Shown here: piece by piece, positions 42,844 through 50,763 of the stretch
How positions within the stretch are numbered: the first letter of the stretch is position 1
Layout of the letters: each line of letters begins with the position of its first letter
Source of the DNA: Planctomycetaceae bacterium
Lineage (GTDB): Bacteria; Planctomycetota; UBA1135; GCA-002686595
Reading direction: 5' to 3'
DNA length: 64,000 nucleotides
Assembly (NCBI GenBank): GCA_011525785.1
Contig: WYBT01000015.1
Span: 1-64,000 of the forward strand
The notes under the pieces: model-generated
What the model saw: the letters and a program-made list of their open reading frames with translations, nothing else
What the model was told of the DNA's origin: nothing
Database searches by the model: none
Program-made: the position numbers and the translations under genes

Positions 42844-44250
42844 TCAGTCCGCCGTAACGGACCTGGCAGGGCGGAAGCCGACGAAAGAGTAGCGCTGCGG
42901 CTCATCGCGATGGTCCTTCGTCGATGCGAGGGCCGCGTCGCGCCACGCCGAACGCAAGGCCCCGGCCGAACTCATGAAGGAGCCGCCGCGGATGACGCGG
43001 CTCGCAAAGGCATCGTCCTCCCATGCACCACCGTCAGTGGGACACTTGGAATCGTCGTACTTGACATGCGCGGAGTCCTTGCACCACTCAAAGACGTTTC
43101 CGTGCATGTCGTGTAAGCCCCAAGGGTTCTTGTCCCTCTTCCCAACGGGATGAACTCGACCGAGAGCGTTCAACTCGTACCAGCCGAATTGCTCCAACCT
43201 CGTCTCATCGCCCTCGAACGAGTAAACCGTCGTCGTCCCAGCGCGGCACGCGTATTCCCACTCTGCTTCGCTCGGCAAGCGATAGCCACGCCCCTCGTCG
43301 AGACCCTCGTCTTTCGACAGTCTCTTGCAGAACTCGTTCGCCTCTTCCCATGTGACGAAATTGGCGGGAAGCTGGTCGTCCGAGCAGTCCTCGTTCCATT
43401 CTGGCTTCTTAGGGTAGTCGCGCATGACGTCCCGCCACTGACCGCGCGTCACTTCGGTCTCGGCCAGATAGAAGGCCGGTACGGTCACCGGATGCGGCGG
43501 ATATTCGATTCGGGTCGCGGAGTCCGCAAACTCGCCGCCCATCTCGAAATCGCCACCGGGAATCCGGATCATCTTCAGTACTGGCCGGTTGAACATCCAC
43601 CAAGCGAGCGCAGCGACTGCGATAACGACTACGACCGAACTCAGCCTCCGGCTGCCCGTAGTAGATTCGGATTGCGACGGTTCGGGCCGTGCTGCCGGGA
43701 CGGGCTCTCCGGGTGGCGTCAGGGGCGGCGGCGGCGGCGGCGGCGGCGGCTCAGAGGGCTTGTCAGTCGTCAGAGATTGCAAGCCGCGGAGCACGGCGGT
43801 GGAGGCGCTCTCGGGAGTCGTGAAGTGCGCGCGGATCGAGCTGTTCAGCACCGCCTTGAAGCGTTCGAGGCGCTCGCCGGCGACGGCGTCGCTGAGCTTC
43901 TCGATGTGGTCGGGAGACCAGGGATGCTTGGGATCTACCAGGAACGACAGCACCGGGCGGTCGAGCTTGCGCGCCTCTTCGACCTCGAGCCAGGTGATCG
44001 AGCGCTCGCCGTCGCCTTGCTCCTCTTTGGTCGGCACCCAGCCGTAGCGGTGCGCCACGAGCACGACGAGCACGTCGCAATCTCCTACGTGCCGCCGACA
44101 CTCCGCGACGCTGCGCCGGCCGTTGGCGGGCCACTCGACGTGGTCGTCGATCTCGTACAGCGTGCGCAGCGCGGCCGCGACGGCGCGGGCGTGTTGATGG
44201 AGATCCTCGGCGGTGTACGAGAGGAAGACGCGGAGCGGCTTGGGGCTCAT
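42844..44250 (-). CDS. DUF4062 - membrane helix - formylglycine-generating-enzyme-like fusion
   Basis: A 468-residue fusion. Residues 1-165 form a DUF4062/TIR-like domain (LRVFLSYTAEDLHQH, CDVLVVLVAHRYGWVPT, ITWLEVEEARKLDRPVLSFLV). A run of nine prolines, encoded by a (GGC)n tract on the plus strand near 43729-43749, and more Pro/Ser sequence lead to one membrane helix (VVVVIAVAALAWWMF, about 209-224). Residues 230-465 form an FGE-sulfatase (SUMF1-like) domain: IPGGDFEMG, EVTRGQWRDVM, PANFVTWEEANEFCKRL, YRLPSEAEWEYACRAG, MHGNVFEWCKD, RVIRGGSF and a terminal VGFRPARS. In such fusions the FGE-like domain is often a non-catalytic, ligand-binding C-type-lectin-like unit. It is divergent from the ThsB-like gene, 150 bases apart. 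The N-terminal domain would face the cytoplasm. Confidence 0.88.
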   Translation of the reverse strand: MSPKPLRVFLSYTAEDLHQHARAVAAALRTLYEIDDHVEWPANGRRSVAECRRHVGDCDVLVVLVAHRYGWVPTKEEQGDGERSITWLEVEEARKLDRPVLSFLVDPKHPWSPDHIEKLSDAVAGERLERFKAVLNSSIRAHFTTPESASTAVLRGLQSLTTDKPSEPPPPPPPPPLTPPGEPVPAARPEPSQSESTTGSRRLSSVVVVIAVAALAWWMFNRPVLKMIRIPGGDFEMGGEFADSATRIEYPPHPVTVPAFYLAETEVTRGQWRDVMRDYPKKPEWNEDCSDDQLPANFVTWEEANEFCKRLSKDEGLDEGRGYRLPSEAEWEYACRAGTTTVYSFEGDETRLEQFGWYELNALGRVHPVGKRDKNPWGLHDMHGNVFEWCKDSAHVKYDDSKCPTDGGAWEDDAFASRVIRGGSFMSSAGALRSAWRDAALASTKDHRDEPQRYSFVGFRPARSVTAD

Positions 44251-44400
44251 CGAGGTCGAACGCGCGGGGAGCGGCGCGGGCGTCAGAGTAGTGCCAGCGC
44301 CGGGAGCGGCAAGCGCGCGAAGCGCAGGTGTTGGCGTCGAGCCCGACGAGCTCGTTCGATTCGCGGCGCGACGCCCCTCGTGGCGCGCGGAGGTTCACAC

Positions 44401-44808
44401 ATGGCAACCAAGACGTTTGTGTCGTTCAACTTCAAGGACCGCGAGCTTGTGCTCTCGATGCGCAACTTCTTTCAGGAGCATCAAGGACAGATTCAGGGCT
44501 CGATGGTCATCTGCGAGAACGATGTCTCGGCGGACGGTGACAAGGCGATCGATGCGGAGATTCTGCGCGTCATGCGAGGCTGCGATGCGGCGCTGTTTGT
44601 GATCGGCGACGAGTGTCACAACAGTCCTTGGATTCGACGCGAGGCTACGCTTGCAATCAGCATCAAGCTCGACTTGGTGGTAGTGCGGAGGCCCAAGACG
44701 ACCGGTGGCGAGCCGCCGGAACTCCGCTCACAACTCGGAATCCCGAGAGTCGAGTGGTCACCCGTCCGGATCGGAATGGCGCTCAACCAGGTCGGCAAGA
44801 CGAACTAG
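44401..44808 (+). CDS. ThsB-like TIR-domain protein
   Basis: A 135-residue stand-alone TIR protein of the PF08937/Thoeris-ThsB type. The first strand is KTFVSFNFKDRELVLSMRNFF. Then come DGDKAIDAEILRVMRGCDAALFVIGDECHNSPWIRREATLAI, with the conserved S-x-W-x-x-x-E segment, and a strand DLVVVRR. In Thoeris, ThsB senses infection and makes a cyclic ADP-ribose-type signal for ThsA. No ThsA (SIR2 or membrane) gene is next to it, so a full Thoeris system is not shown. It is divergent from the DUF4062-FGE gene and ends just before a perfect long inverted repeat. Defence function is inferred. Confidence 0.82.
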   Translation: MATKTFVSFNFKDRELVLSMRNFFQEHQGQIQGSMVICENDVSADGDKAIDAEILRVMRGCDAALFVIGDECHNSPWIRREATLAISIKLDLVVVRRPKTTGGEPPELRSQLGIPRVEWSPVRIGMALNQVGKTN

Positions 44809-44828
44809 GCCTCGTCCATGCAGTACAG

Positions 44829-44930
44829 CAGTACGGTGCCAGAGCAAAGTTTCCACGTTAGCCGCCGGGCTGCCCGGCGCTCGCAGCGTCGCTGCGGCTA
44901 ACGTGGAAACTTTGCTCTGGCACCGTACTG
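44829..44930. repeat. Perfect 37-bp inverted repeat
   Basis: 44829-44865 and 44894-44930 are exact reverse complements, separated by 28 bases. The arms begin CAGTACGGTGCCAGAGCAAA and are less GC-rich than the surroundings. The element lies between two converging genes. It could be a bidirectional terminator, but is much longer than needed; a REPIN-like or small non-autonomous mobile element fits better. Confidence 0.9.
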
Positions 44931-44973
44931 ATCGCGCGCTGACATGTCGTGGTCAGCGCGCGCGGACTGATAG

Positions 44974-46641
44974 CTACTCGCGCTCCGCGCCCCCCGCCCA
45001 GGCCTCGAGGGTCTCGCGGGTGTTGTAGAAGAAGTCGTCGGGCGTGCTGAGCGCGAGGGCTTGCGCGACGAGCGGGCGATAGGCGGTGGCGTCGAGTTCG
45101 CAGAGCGCGTCGCACAGCATCGCGTTGAGCTCCGGCGGGCGTGAGTCGAAGTGCACGAGGAGCGCGCCGAGTTCGGCGATGATGCGCTCGCGCGCGGCGG
45201 GATGCGCGGTCGCGATGCGGATGAGCGCTGCGATGGGCGTCATCCAGTCGAGGGTGCTCGGAACCGGAGTGCGCAGCCAGCGCGCGAGGGCGTCGATGGC
45301 GGCGGGGCCGATGAGTTCGAAGACGATCTCGAGGTTGAGCCACTCGTCGTCGTCGTGGCGGCGGCCGAACTCGATCAGCGGCTCGATGGCGGCGGCGGAG
45401 CGCAGTTGGCCGAGCACGCGCGTCACGTAGAGCGAGGCCCAGGCGCGCGGAGACTCCGCGGGATAGTCGTCGAGCTCGGGCGCGGCGAGCAGGCGCAGCA
45501 GCTCGGGGACGTGCTCGGCGGTGAAGCCGTGCGTGGCTACGTAATTTGGCCACGAGGCGCCCAGGGAAGGCTCGCCGAGTTCGAGCAGCGCTGCGACGGG
45601 CGGCGCGAAGCTCGCGCAGAGTGCGTCGCGTTCCGCGGGAGTGCTGAGCGGCGCGCCGGAGGCGAGCCACTCGAAGGCGGGGCCGTGCGTGATCCAGGCC
45701 TTGCCCAGGTCGGCGAAGGCCTCGGCGTGCTCGGAATCCTCCGGGAGCTCGGCCTCGAGCAGCGCGTGCTCGAAGACGGGCGCGAAGCGGCGCGCGCGCA
45801 AGAGCACGTCCTTGGCGTCGCGCGCGCCTGCGCGGAGGAAGGTCTCGAGCACCGCGCCCCAGGCGAACGTGGGCGAGTCGTCTTCGCCGAAGCGCTCGAT
45901 CAGCGCGCGCGCTTCGTCCAGCTGGCTCGATTCGAGCAGCAGGCCGAGCAGAGTTCGACGCACGCCTGAGCGGTCGCCGGAGTCGAGCGCGATGAGCTCG
46001 CGCGCGTGCTCGAGCGCGTCGGTACGCCGATCGGCGCGCCATAGCGCCCCGAACAGCTGCGAACGTGCTCGTAGGTACGGGCGCGCCTCGACGATCGCGC
46101 CGAAGCGGCCACGCTCTTCGCCGCGCAGGCGCTCTTCGCCCAGGCGCTCGGCGCCGCAGCGCACGGCGTGCTCGAGAGCTTCGATGAGCGGCGCTGGTTG
46201 GCTGTGCCGCGCGAGCGCGACCAGCGTGAGCGCGTCGCAGCAGTGGGGATCGAACTCGAGCGCCTTGGTGGCCAGCGCGAGCGCGCGCGGCAGGCTCTGC
46301 GCCTCGAGCGCCTGGTAGGCGAGTTCCTGGGCCGCCTCGACACCGCCCAGCGCGAGCGCCTCGCGAGCCAGCTCCGCGAGGTTGCGCCCCGCCAGCCCCT
46401 CGACGCGCTGCTGCAGCCCCTCCAGCGACGAGAAGTCGCGGGACGTCACGTCGCGGTGCGCCGCGCGCAGGGCGCGCTCGGGGTCCATGTTCAGTCGCCG
46501 GGCATCGAACGGCTCGTCGCGCGGCTGAGAGTCTCCTTCGCGCACGGAGTCCGGAGCATTGCGCCTCGCATTGCGCTCCTTGATCAAGCGCTTCTCGCGC
46601 TGCTTCTTCTTGTGTTGCTTCTTGACGGACTTGTTCTTCAT
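44974..46641 (-). CDS. TPR/HEAT-repeat protein (ST7-like middle)
   Basis: A 555-residue soluble protein. The start is very basic (MKNKSVKKQHKKKQREKRLIKERNARR). A TPR-like region lies at about 100-260. It includes LRARSQLFGALWRADRRTDALEHARELIALDSGDRSGVRRTL, split here between several helices, which resembles the TPR segment of ST7-like bacterial proteins. The C-terminal ~250 residues are HEAT-like (IEPLIEFGRRHDDDEWLNLEIV, AALIRIATAHPAARERIIAEL). No catalytic residues were seen. A start seven codons earlier is also open. It probably acts as a scaffold for protein-protein contacts. The 37-bp inverted repeat lies beyond its stop. Confidence 0.75.
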   Translation of the reverse strand: MKNKSVKKQHKKKQREKRLIKERNARRNAPDSVREGDSQPRDEPFDARRLNMDPERALRAAHRDVTSRDFSSLEGLQQRVEGLAGRNLAELAREALALGGVEAAQELAYQALEAQSLPRALALATKALEFDPHCCDALTLVALARHSQPAPLIEALEHAVRCGAERLGEERLRGEERGRFGAIVEARPYLRARSQLFGALWRADRRTDALEHARELIALDSGDRSGVRRTLLGLLLESSQLDEARALIERFGEDDSPTFAWGAVLETFLRAGARDAKDVLLRARRFAPVFEHALLEAELPEDSEHAEAFADLGKAWITHGPAFEWLASGAPLSTPAERDALCASFAPPVAALLELGEPSLGASWPNYVATHGFTAEHVPELLRLLAAPELDDYPAESPRAWASLYVTRVLGQLRSAAAIEPLIEFGRRHDDDEWLNLEIVFELIGPAAIDALARWLRTPVPSTLDWMTPIAALIRIATAHPAARERIIAELGALLVHFDSRPPELNAMLCDALCELDATAYRPLVAQALALSTPDDFFYNTRETLEAWAGGAERE

Positions 46642-46887
46642 GCGCGGTGCTCGGCGGCGCATCGTAGCTGTGTCGACGAGTCCCGCATTCGGGCCCTCGG
46701 TTCCTCGGATCGGGAAGTTCGGCGCGGCGAGGCGTCTCGTGCTTCCGCTGTCGTGGCCGCTTGGGGTACAGGCGCACCGGTCTTCGGTCGCGCGCTTTTC
46801 ACGCTTGTCGGCGCAGCGCGCACCGCAAACGGCAGAGCGAGCCTCGCGCTCACTCCACCAGTCCCCTACTCAGCAAGGCAGGTCAAC

Positions 46888-48444
46888 ATGCATGCACTTC
46901 GACTCGGCGGCGCCATTGCGCTCAGCGCGCTCTTCTCCAGCCAAGTGTGCGCGTCGACGATCTACGTCGACGAATTCGCCACGGGGCCGATCCACGACGG
47001 GACGAGCTGGTGCACGGCGTACACGACGCTGTGGGAAGCGCTCGCGGTGGCGGGCGCGGGCGACACGATCAAGGTCGCGGGCGGGCTGTACACGCCCGAG
47101 CCGATCTTCCTCGGCGATCCGCGCGAGGCGACCTTCAAGCTCGTGAGCGACGTGCGCATCGAGGGCGCGTACGCGGGCTGCGGCGCGCCCAATCCCGACG
47201 CGCGCGACTACGCCAACGACACGAGCTTCATCCGCGGCGACCCGGTGCGCGACGACCACACCATCGGCGACACGAGCAACAACTCGTACCACGTGCTGAC
47301 GGCGGTCGACGTGAGCGGGGCCGAGCTCGACGGGCTGTACATCGACGGCGGGCGCGCGGACAACCCGTGGGTCATCGATGGCACGAACGGCGCGGGCGCG
47401 TTGTCGCGGCGCTCGAGCTTCACGGCCGTGAACTGCATCTTCCAGGGCAACGAGGCGATCGACTGGCCGCTCGCGACGATGGGCCGCGGCGGTTCGGTGT
47501 ACGCGGGGCGCAGCAAGCTGTACTTCGTCGACTGCCTGTTCCGCGAGAGCATCGCGGGCGAGCGCGGCGGCGGCGTGTACAGCGAGGCGAGCACGCTGGT
47601 GTACGACGACTGCACGTTCGCGGCGTGCATCACTCCGGGCGGCGACGGCGGCGGCGCCTACAACGATGCGTTCAGCTACGCGGAGCTGCGCGGCGCGTGG
47701 TTCCTGGTGTGCTTCGCGCTCGGCGACGGCGGCAGCGTGCACAACGCGGGCGCGCAGATGCTGATGTCGCGCTCGCGCATCCAGGGCTCGAACGCGACGA
47801 ACGGCGCGGGGATCTACTCGAAGAGCGGTCGGCTGAGCCTCGTGAACTGCGAGCTCTTGTGGTTCAACGACGCCAGCGCCGACGGCGGCGCGATCTACGG
47901 CAACGCGACGCCCACGACGCTGATGAACTGCTTGATCGCGGGCAACTCGGCCGGCGGAGTCGGCGGGGCGATCGCGAGCGTCGACGCGAAGCTCACGCTG
48001 GTGAACAGCACGCTGGTCGGCAACAACGCGGTGAGCGGCGCGGGCGGCGCGCACTTCTCGAGTTCGGGCGGCGGGAAGATCACGAACACGATCCTGTGGG
48101 ACAACGCGCGCAGCGGAGTGATCGACGAGGCGGCGCAGCTCGTGGCCACGGGCGCCGCGGGCATCAACCTCAACTTCAGCGATGTCGCGGGCCTCACGGG
48201 CGGCCTGGGCGGCGTGGGCAACATCGGGCTCGATCCGCTGTTTGTCGCGCCCGGCGCGTTCGACTTCCGGCTCGGCGCGCTCTCGCCCTGCCGCAACAGC
48301 GGGTCGAACGCGGCGATCCCAGCGGACATCGCCGACCTCGACGGCGACTTCAACGTGCTCGAGGCGACGCCGCTGGATCTCGACCTCGTCGCGCGCATCC
48401 AGGCGCTGGTGGTCGACATGGGCGCGTACGAAGCGGCGCCGTGA
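46888..48444 (+). CDS. Secreted right-handed beta-helix protein
   Basis: A 518-residue exported protein with the signal peptide MHALRLGGAIALSALFSSQVCA. A choice-of-anchor-like N-terminal start (TIYVDEFATG, DGTSWCTAYTTLWEAL, AGDTIKVAGGLYTP) is typical of pectate-lyase-superfamily proteins. Right-handed parallel beta-helix coils follow, with repeats such as VNCIFQGNEA, VDCLFRESIAGERGGGVYSEAS, MNCLIAGNSAGGVGGAIAS and VNSTLVGNNAVSGAGGAHF. The end DPLFVAPGAFDFRLGALSPCRNSGSN, then VDMGAYEAAP is the usual terminus of this group. No catalytic residues of a lyase are obvious. Likely a surface or secreted polysaccharide-contacting protein. Confidence 0.85.
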   Translation: MHALRLGGAIALSALFSSQVCASTIYVDEFATGPIHDGTSWCTAYTTLWEALAVAGAGDTIKVAGGLYTPEPIFLGDPREATFKLVSDVRIEGAYAGCGAPNPDARDYANDTSFIRGDPVRDDHTIGDTSNNSYHVLTAVDVSGAELDGLYIDGGRADNPWVIDGTNGAGALSRRSSFTAVNCIFQGNEAIDWPLATMGRGGSVYAGRSKLYFVDCLFRESIAGERGGGVYSEASTLVYDDCTFAACITPGGDGGGAYNDAFSYAELRGAWFLVCFALGDGGSVHNAGAQMLMSRSRIQGSNATNGAGIYSKSGRLSLVNCELLWFNDASADGGAIYGNATPTTLMNCLIAGNSAGGVGGAIASVDAKLTLVNSTLVGNNAVSGAGGAHFSSSGGGKITNTILWDNARSGVIDEAAQLVATGAAGINLNFSDVAGLTGGLGGVGNIGLDPLFVAPGAFDFRLGALSPCRNSGSNAAIPADIADLDGDFNVLEATPLDLDLVARIQALVVDMGAYEAAP

Positions 48445-48459
48445 GCTGATTTTCTGCGT

Positions 48460-48523
48460 CAGAGCACGCTCCCCACGCAGCGAACGCCGAGCGATGCGGC
48501 GGCCGCCGTGGGGAGCTGCTCTG
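48460..48523. terminator. Hairpin between converging genes
   Basis: 48460-48477 pairs with 48507-48523 over 17 bp with one bulged base (CAGAGCACGCTCCCCACG with CGTGGGGAGCTGCTCTG). It lies between the beta-helix gene and the DUF2200 gene and can serve both. Core sequence is shared with 40394-40437. Confidence 0.65.
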
Positions 48524-48535
48524 GCGCGCCACTCG

Positions 48536-48883
48536 TCAAGTGCGCAGCACCTTGTCGAGCGCTTTGCCCTTCGCCAGTTCGTCGACGAGCTTGTCGAGGT
48601 AGCGGATCTTGCGCATCAACGGATCCTCGACCTCTTCGACGCGCACGCCGCACACCACGCCCTTGATCAGCGCCGCGTTCGGGTGGAACGCGGGCGCCTC
48701 GGCGAAAAAGGTCTCGAGGTCGGCGCCGACCTCGAGCTGCTTTTCGAGCTGCTTCTGCGTGTACCCGGTCAGCCAGGTGATGACGCGGTCGACCTCGGCC
48801 TTCGTGCGGCCCTTCTTCTCGGCCTTCGCCACGTAGTGCGGGTACACGCCCGAGAACTTCATCTTGAAGATGCGGTGCTGCAT
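48536..48883 (-). CDS. DUF2200 protein
   Basis: A 115-residue DUF2200-family protein. It contains the family hallmark [19 protein letters not shown] (about 14-32), the [16 protein letters not shown] helix, and the C-terminal [34 protein letters not shown]. Length fits the family. It is a small, probably cytoplasmic protein of unknown function. The start [17 protein letters not shown] is the natural one; the open frame continues upstream without protein-like sequence. Confidence 0.88.
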   Translation of the reverse strand: MQHRIFKMKFSGVYPHYVAKAEKKGRTKAEVDRVITWLTGYTQKQLEKQLEVGADLETFFAEAPAFHPNAALIKGVVCGVRVEEVEDPLMRKIRYLDKLVDELAKGKALDKVLRT

Positions 48884-48908
48884 GGGCTGGTTGTACCGCG
48901 ACAGGCGC

Positions 48909-49292
48909 TCAGCGGGCTGATCGCAAGCGCGCGACCCGCGCAAGCAGGTCGTCGAGCATTCGCCCAGCGAACTCGCGCCTGTCCTGAGTCCGAAACCGCT
49001 CGACCCAGCGCCCGATCGGACCCGGGCGGCGCTCGGCGGCTTCGAGGCAGCGCGCTTCGAGCCACTTGGGATCGAAGCCGCTCCACTCGCCGGCGACGGA
49101 GTCGAGATTTCCGGCCAGCGCCGGCGCAACCTCGCGCTCGTAGATCGCGCGCAGCTCGCGCTCGTCGAAGGGCGAGCGCGCGAGTTCCACGGCCAAGCGC
49201 TCGCGGTCGGCCTCGTCCAACTCGGTGTCGAGCCACAGCTCCGACAGGGCCGTCCACACGGGTCTGCGGCGTTCGATCTCTTCAGGACTCAC
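48909..49292 (-). CDS. Conserved hypothetical protein (DUF7079-like)
   Basis: A 127-residue protein from a GTG at 49290-49292 with GGGAG just upstream. It begins [20 protein letters not shown] and continues [23 protein letters not shown], then [21 protein letters not shown]. This composition and order resemble a small conserved helical family (DUF7079-type). No catalytic motif is visible. The start was chosen because upstream codons in the same frame are Ser/Arg/Ala-rich and not protein-like. It is followed 25 bases later by DUF2200 on the same strand. Confidence 0.65.
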   Translation of the reverse strand: MSPEEIERRRPVWTALSELWLDTELDEADRERLAVELARSPFDERELRAIYEREVAPALAGNLDSVAGEWSGFDPKWLEARCLEAAERRPGPIGRWVERFRTQDRREFAGRMLDDLLARVARLRSAR

Positions 49293-49368
49293 GAAATCGC
49301 TCCCGAGGGCCACTGTACGGCGCGCGCGGGAACTCGCGGCCTCCCAGCGGCGAACAGGCCCCGCGAAG

Positions 49369-50763
49369 ATGTTCTCGATCGCCCTACACGAGCTGCGGCT
49401 GAGCTGGCGCGACGGCCGAATCGTCGCGAGCTTGGTGGGACTTGCTCTGCTGCTCGCGGCAGCGCTGTGGACGCACGCCGGCCGCACCTCGCGCGAGCGC
49501 ACCGAACAGGCGCGCCTCGCCGCCGAGTTGCGCGAAGAGTGGCTCGGCCAGGGCGAGGTCAATCCGCACTCGGCGGCGCACTTCGGCACCTTCGCGCAGC
49601 GCCCGGTCGCCGCGCTGGCGGCGCTCGATCCGGGCGTCGACGCGCACCTGGGCCGCACGCTGCGGCTGGAAGCGCACGTCCAGCACGATTTCAACTACCG
49701 GCCAGCGGGCGACGAAGGCGCGGCCCGCGCGCTCGGCGCGTTGAGCCCGGCCCTCGTGCTTCAACTCTTCGCGCCGCTGCTGCTGCTCCTGTGGAGCGCG
49801 AGCAGCTTCGCCTCCGAGCGGGAGCACGGCACGTTGGGGCTGGCGCTGTTCTCGGCGCGCTCCGCACTGCAACTCGCCGCCGGAAAGCTGATCGCGGGCC
49901 TGGTCCTCGCCGCGCTGCTCGTTGCACCGTTCGCGCTGCTGGGCGTCGCGCTGGCCGCGAACGCCGACGAGCGCGCCGCCGCGTTGCTCATGGGCGGGTC
50001 GTACTTCACTTACCTGGCCGCGTTCACGAGCCTGGGCGCCGTGCTCGGCATGCTCGCGCGCGACAGCTCGCGGGCGCTGCTCTTCGCGCTGGTGTTGTGG
50101 GCCGCGAGCTGCGTGCTCGTGCCGCGTCTGGCGGTCGAGGCCGCCGACGCCGCGCACCCGCTCGCCTCGCGCGCGGAGTTCGAACACGCCGTCGACACCG
50201 CCGCGCGCGAGGGCATCGACGGCCACAACCCGCGCGACGAGCGCCGCAAGCAGCTCGAGCAGGAAGTCCTCGCGCGCTACCAGGTCGCCGACCTCGCCGC
50301 GCTGCCGGTCAACTTCGACGGACTGGTGATGCAGGCCGACGAGGACTACCGCGCCAAGGTCTACGAGCAGCGCTACGGCGAACTGTTCGGCTCGCTCGCG
50401 GCGCAGGCGCAAGTCGCCGCACGCTTCGCGCTCGTCTCGCCGCTCGCGGCGCTGCGTCCGCTGTCGATGGCGCTCGCAGGCACGGGCGTCGAGCGCGCGG
50501 TCGAGTTCGCGCGCGCCGCCGAGGGCTACCGCCTCGGGATGGTGCGCACGCTCAACGATGCGATGACCTACGGCTCCAAGACCGGCGACTGGGATTGGAA
50601 GGCAGGCCTGGAGACCTGGTCGAAGGTCGGCGAGCTGGAGTGCGCGCCGACTGAGCTGGCGACGACGCTTCGCACGCAGCTCGCGAACCTCGTGGCGCTC
50701 GCGCTCTGGCCGCTGCTCGCAGGTGTCGCTGCGCTCGTCCTCAGCCGCAGGTGGACGCCGTGA
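49369..50763 (+). CDS. ABC-2 type transporter permease (DUF3526-like)
   Basis: A 464-residue membrane protein. An N-terminal helix (VASLVGLALLLAAALWTHAG, about 20-39) leads to an extracytoplasmic stretch. A five-helix core follows from about 125 (LVLQLFAPLLLLLWSASSFASEREHGTL, with the ABC-2 hallmark S-E-R-E-x-G-T). A second large loop with R/E-rich helices (EGIDGHNPRDERRKQLEQEVLARYQ) precedes a C-terminal helix. This matches DUF3526-type permeases that come in pairs with one ATPase. It is the first gene of a three-gene operon with the permease from 50760 (GTGA overlap) and the ATPase from 52218. The substrate is unknown. Confidence 0.85.
   Translation: MFSIALHELRLSWRDGRIVASLVGLALLLAAALWTHAGRTSRERTEQARLAAELREEWLGQGEVNPHSAAHFGTFAQRPVAALAALDPGVDAHLGRTLRLEAHVQHDFNYRPAGDEGAARALGALSPALVLQLFAPLLLLLWSASSFASEREHGTLGLALFSARSALQLAAGKLIAGLVLAALLVAPFALLGVALAANADERAAALLMGGSYFTYLAAFTSLGAVLGMLARDSSRALLFALVLWAASCVLVPRLAVEAADAAHPLASRAEFEHAVDTAAREGIDGHNPRDERRKQLEQEVLARYQVADLAALPVNFDGLVMQADEDYRAKVYEQRYGELFGSLAAQAQVAARFALVSPLAALRPLSMALAGTGVERAVEFARAAEGYRLGMVRTLNDAMTYGSKTGDWDWKAGLETWSKVGELECAPTELATTLRTQLANLVALALWPLLAGVAALVLSRRWTP

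Noticed and set aside
44401..44808. Complete Thoeris system
   Set aside because: Only a ThsB-like TIR protein is present; no SIR2/SLOG or membrane ThsA gene lies within the window around it.
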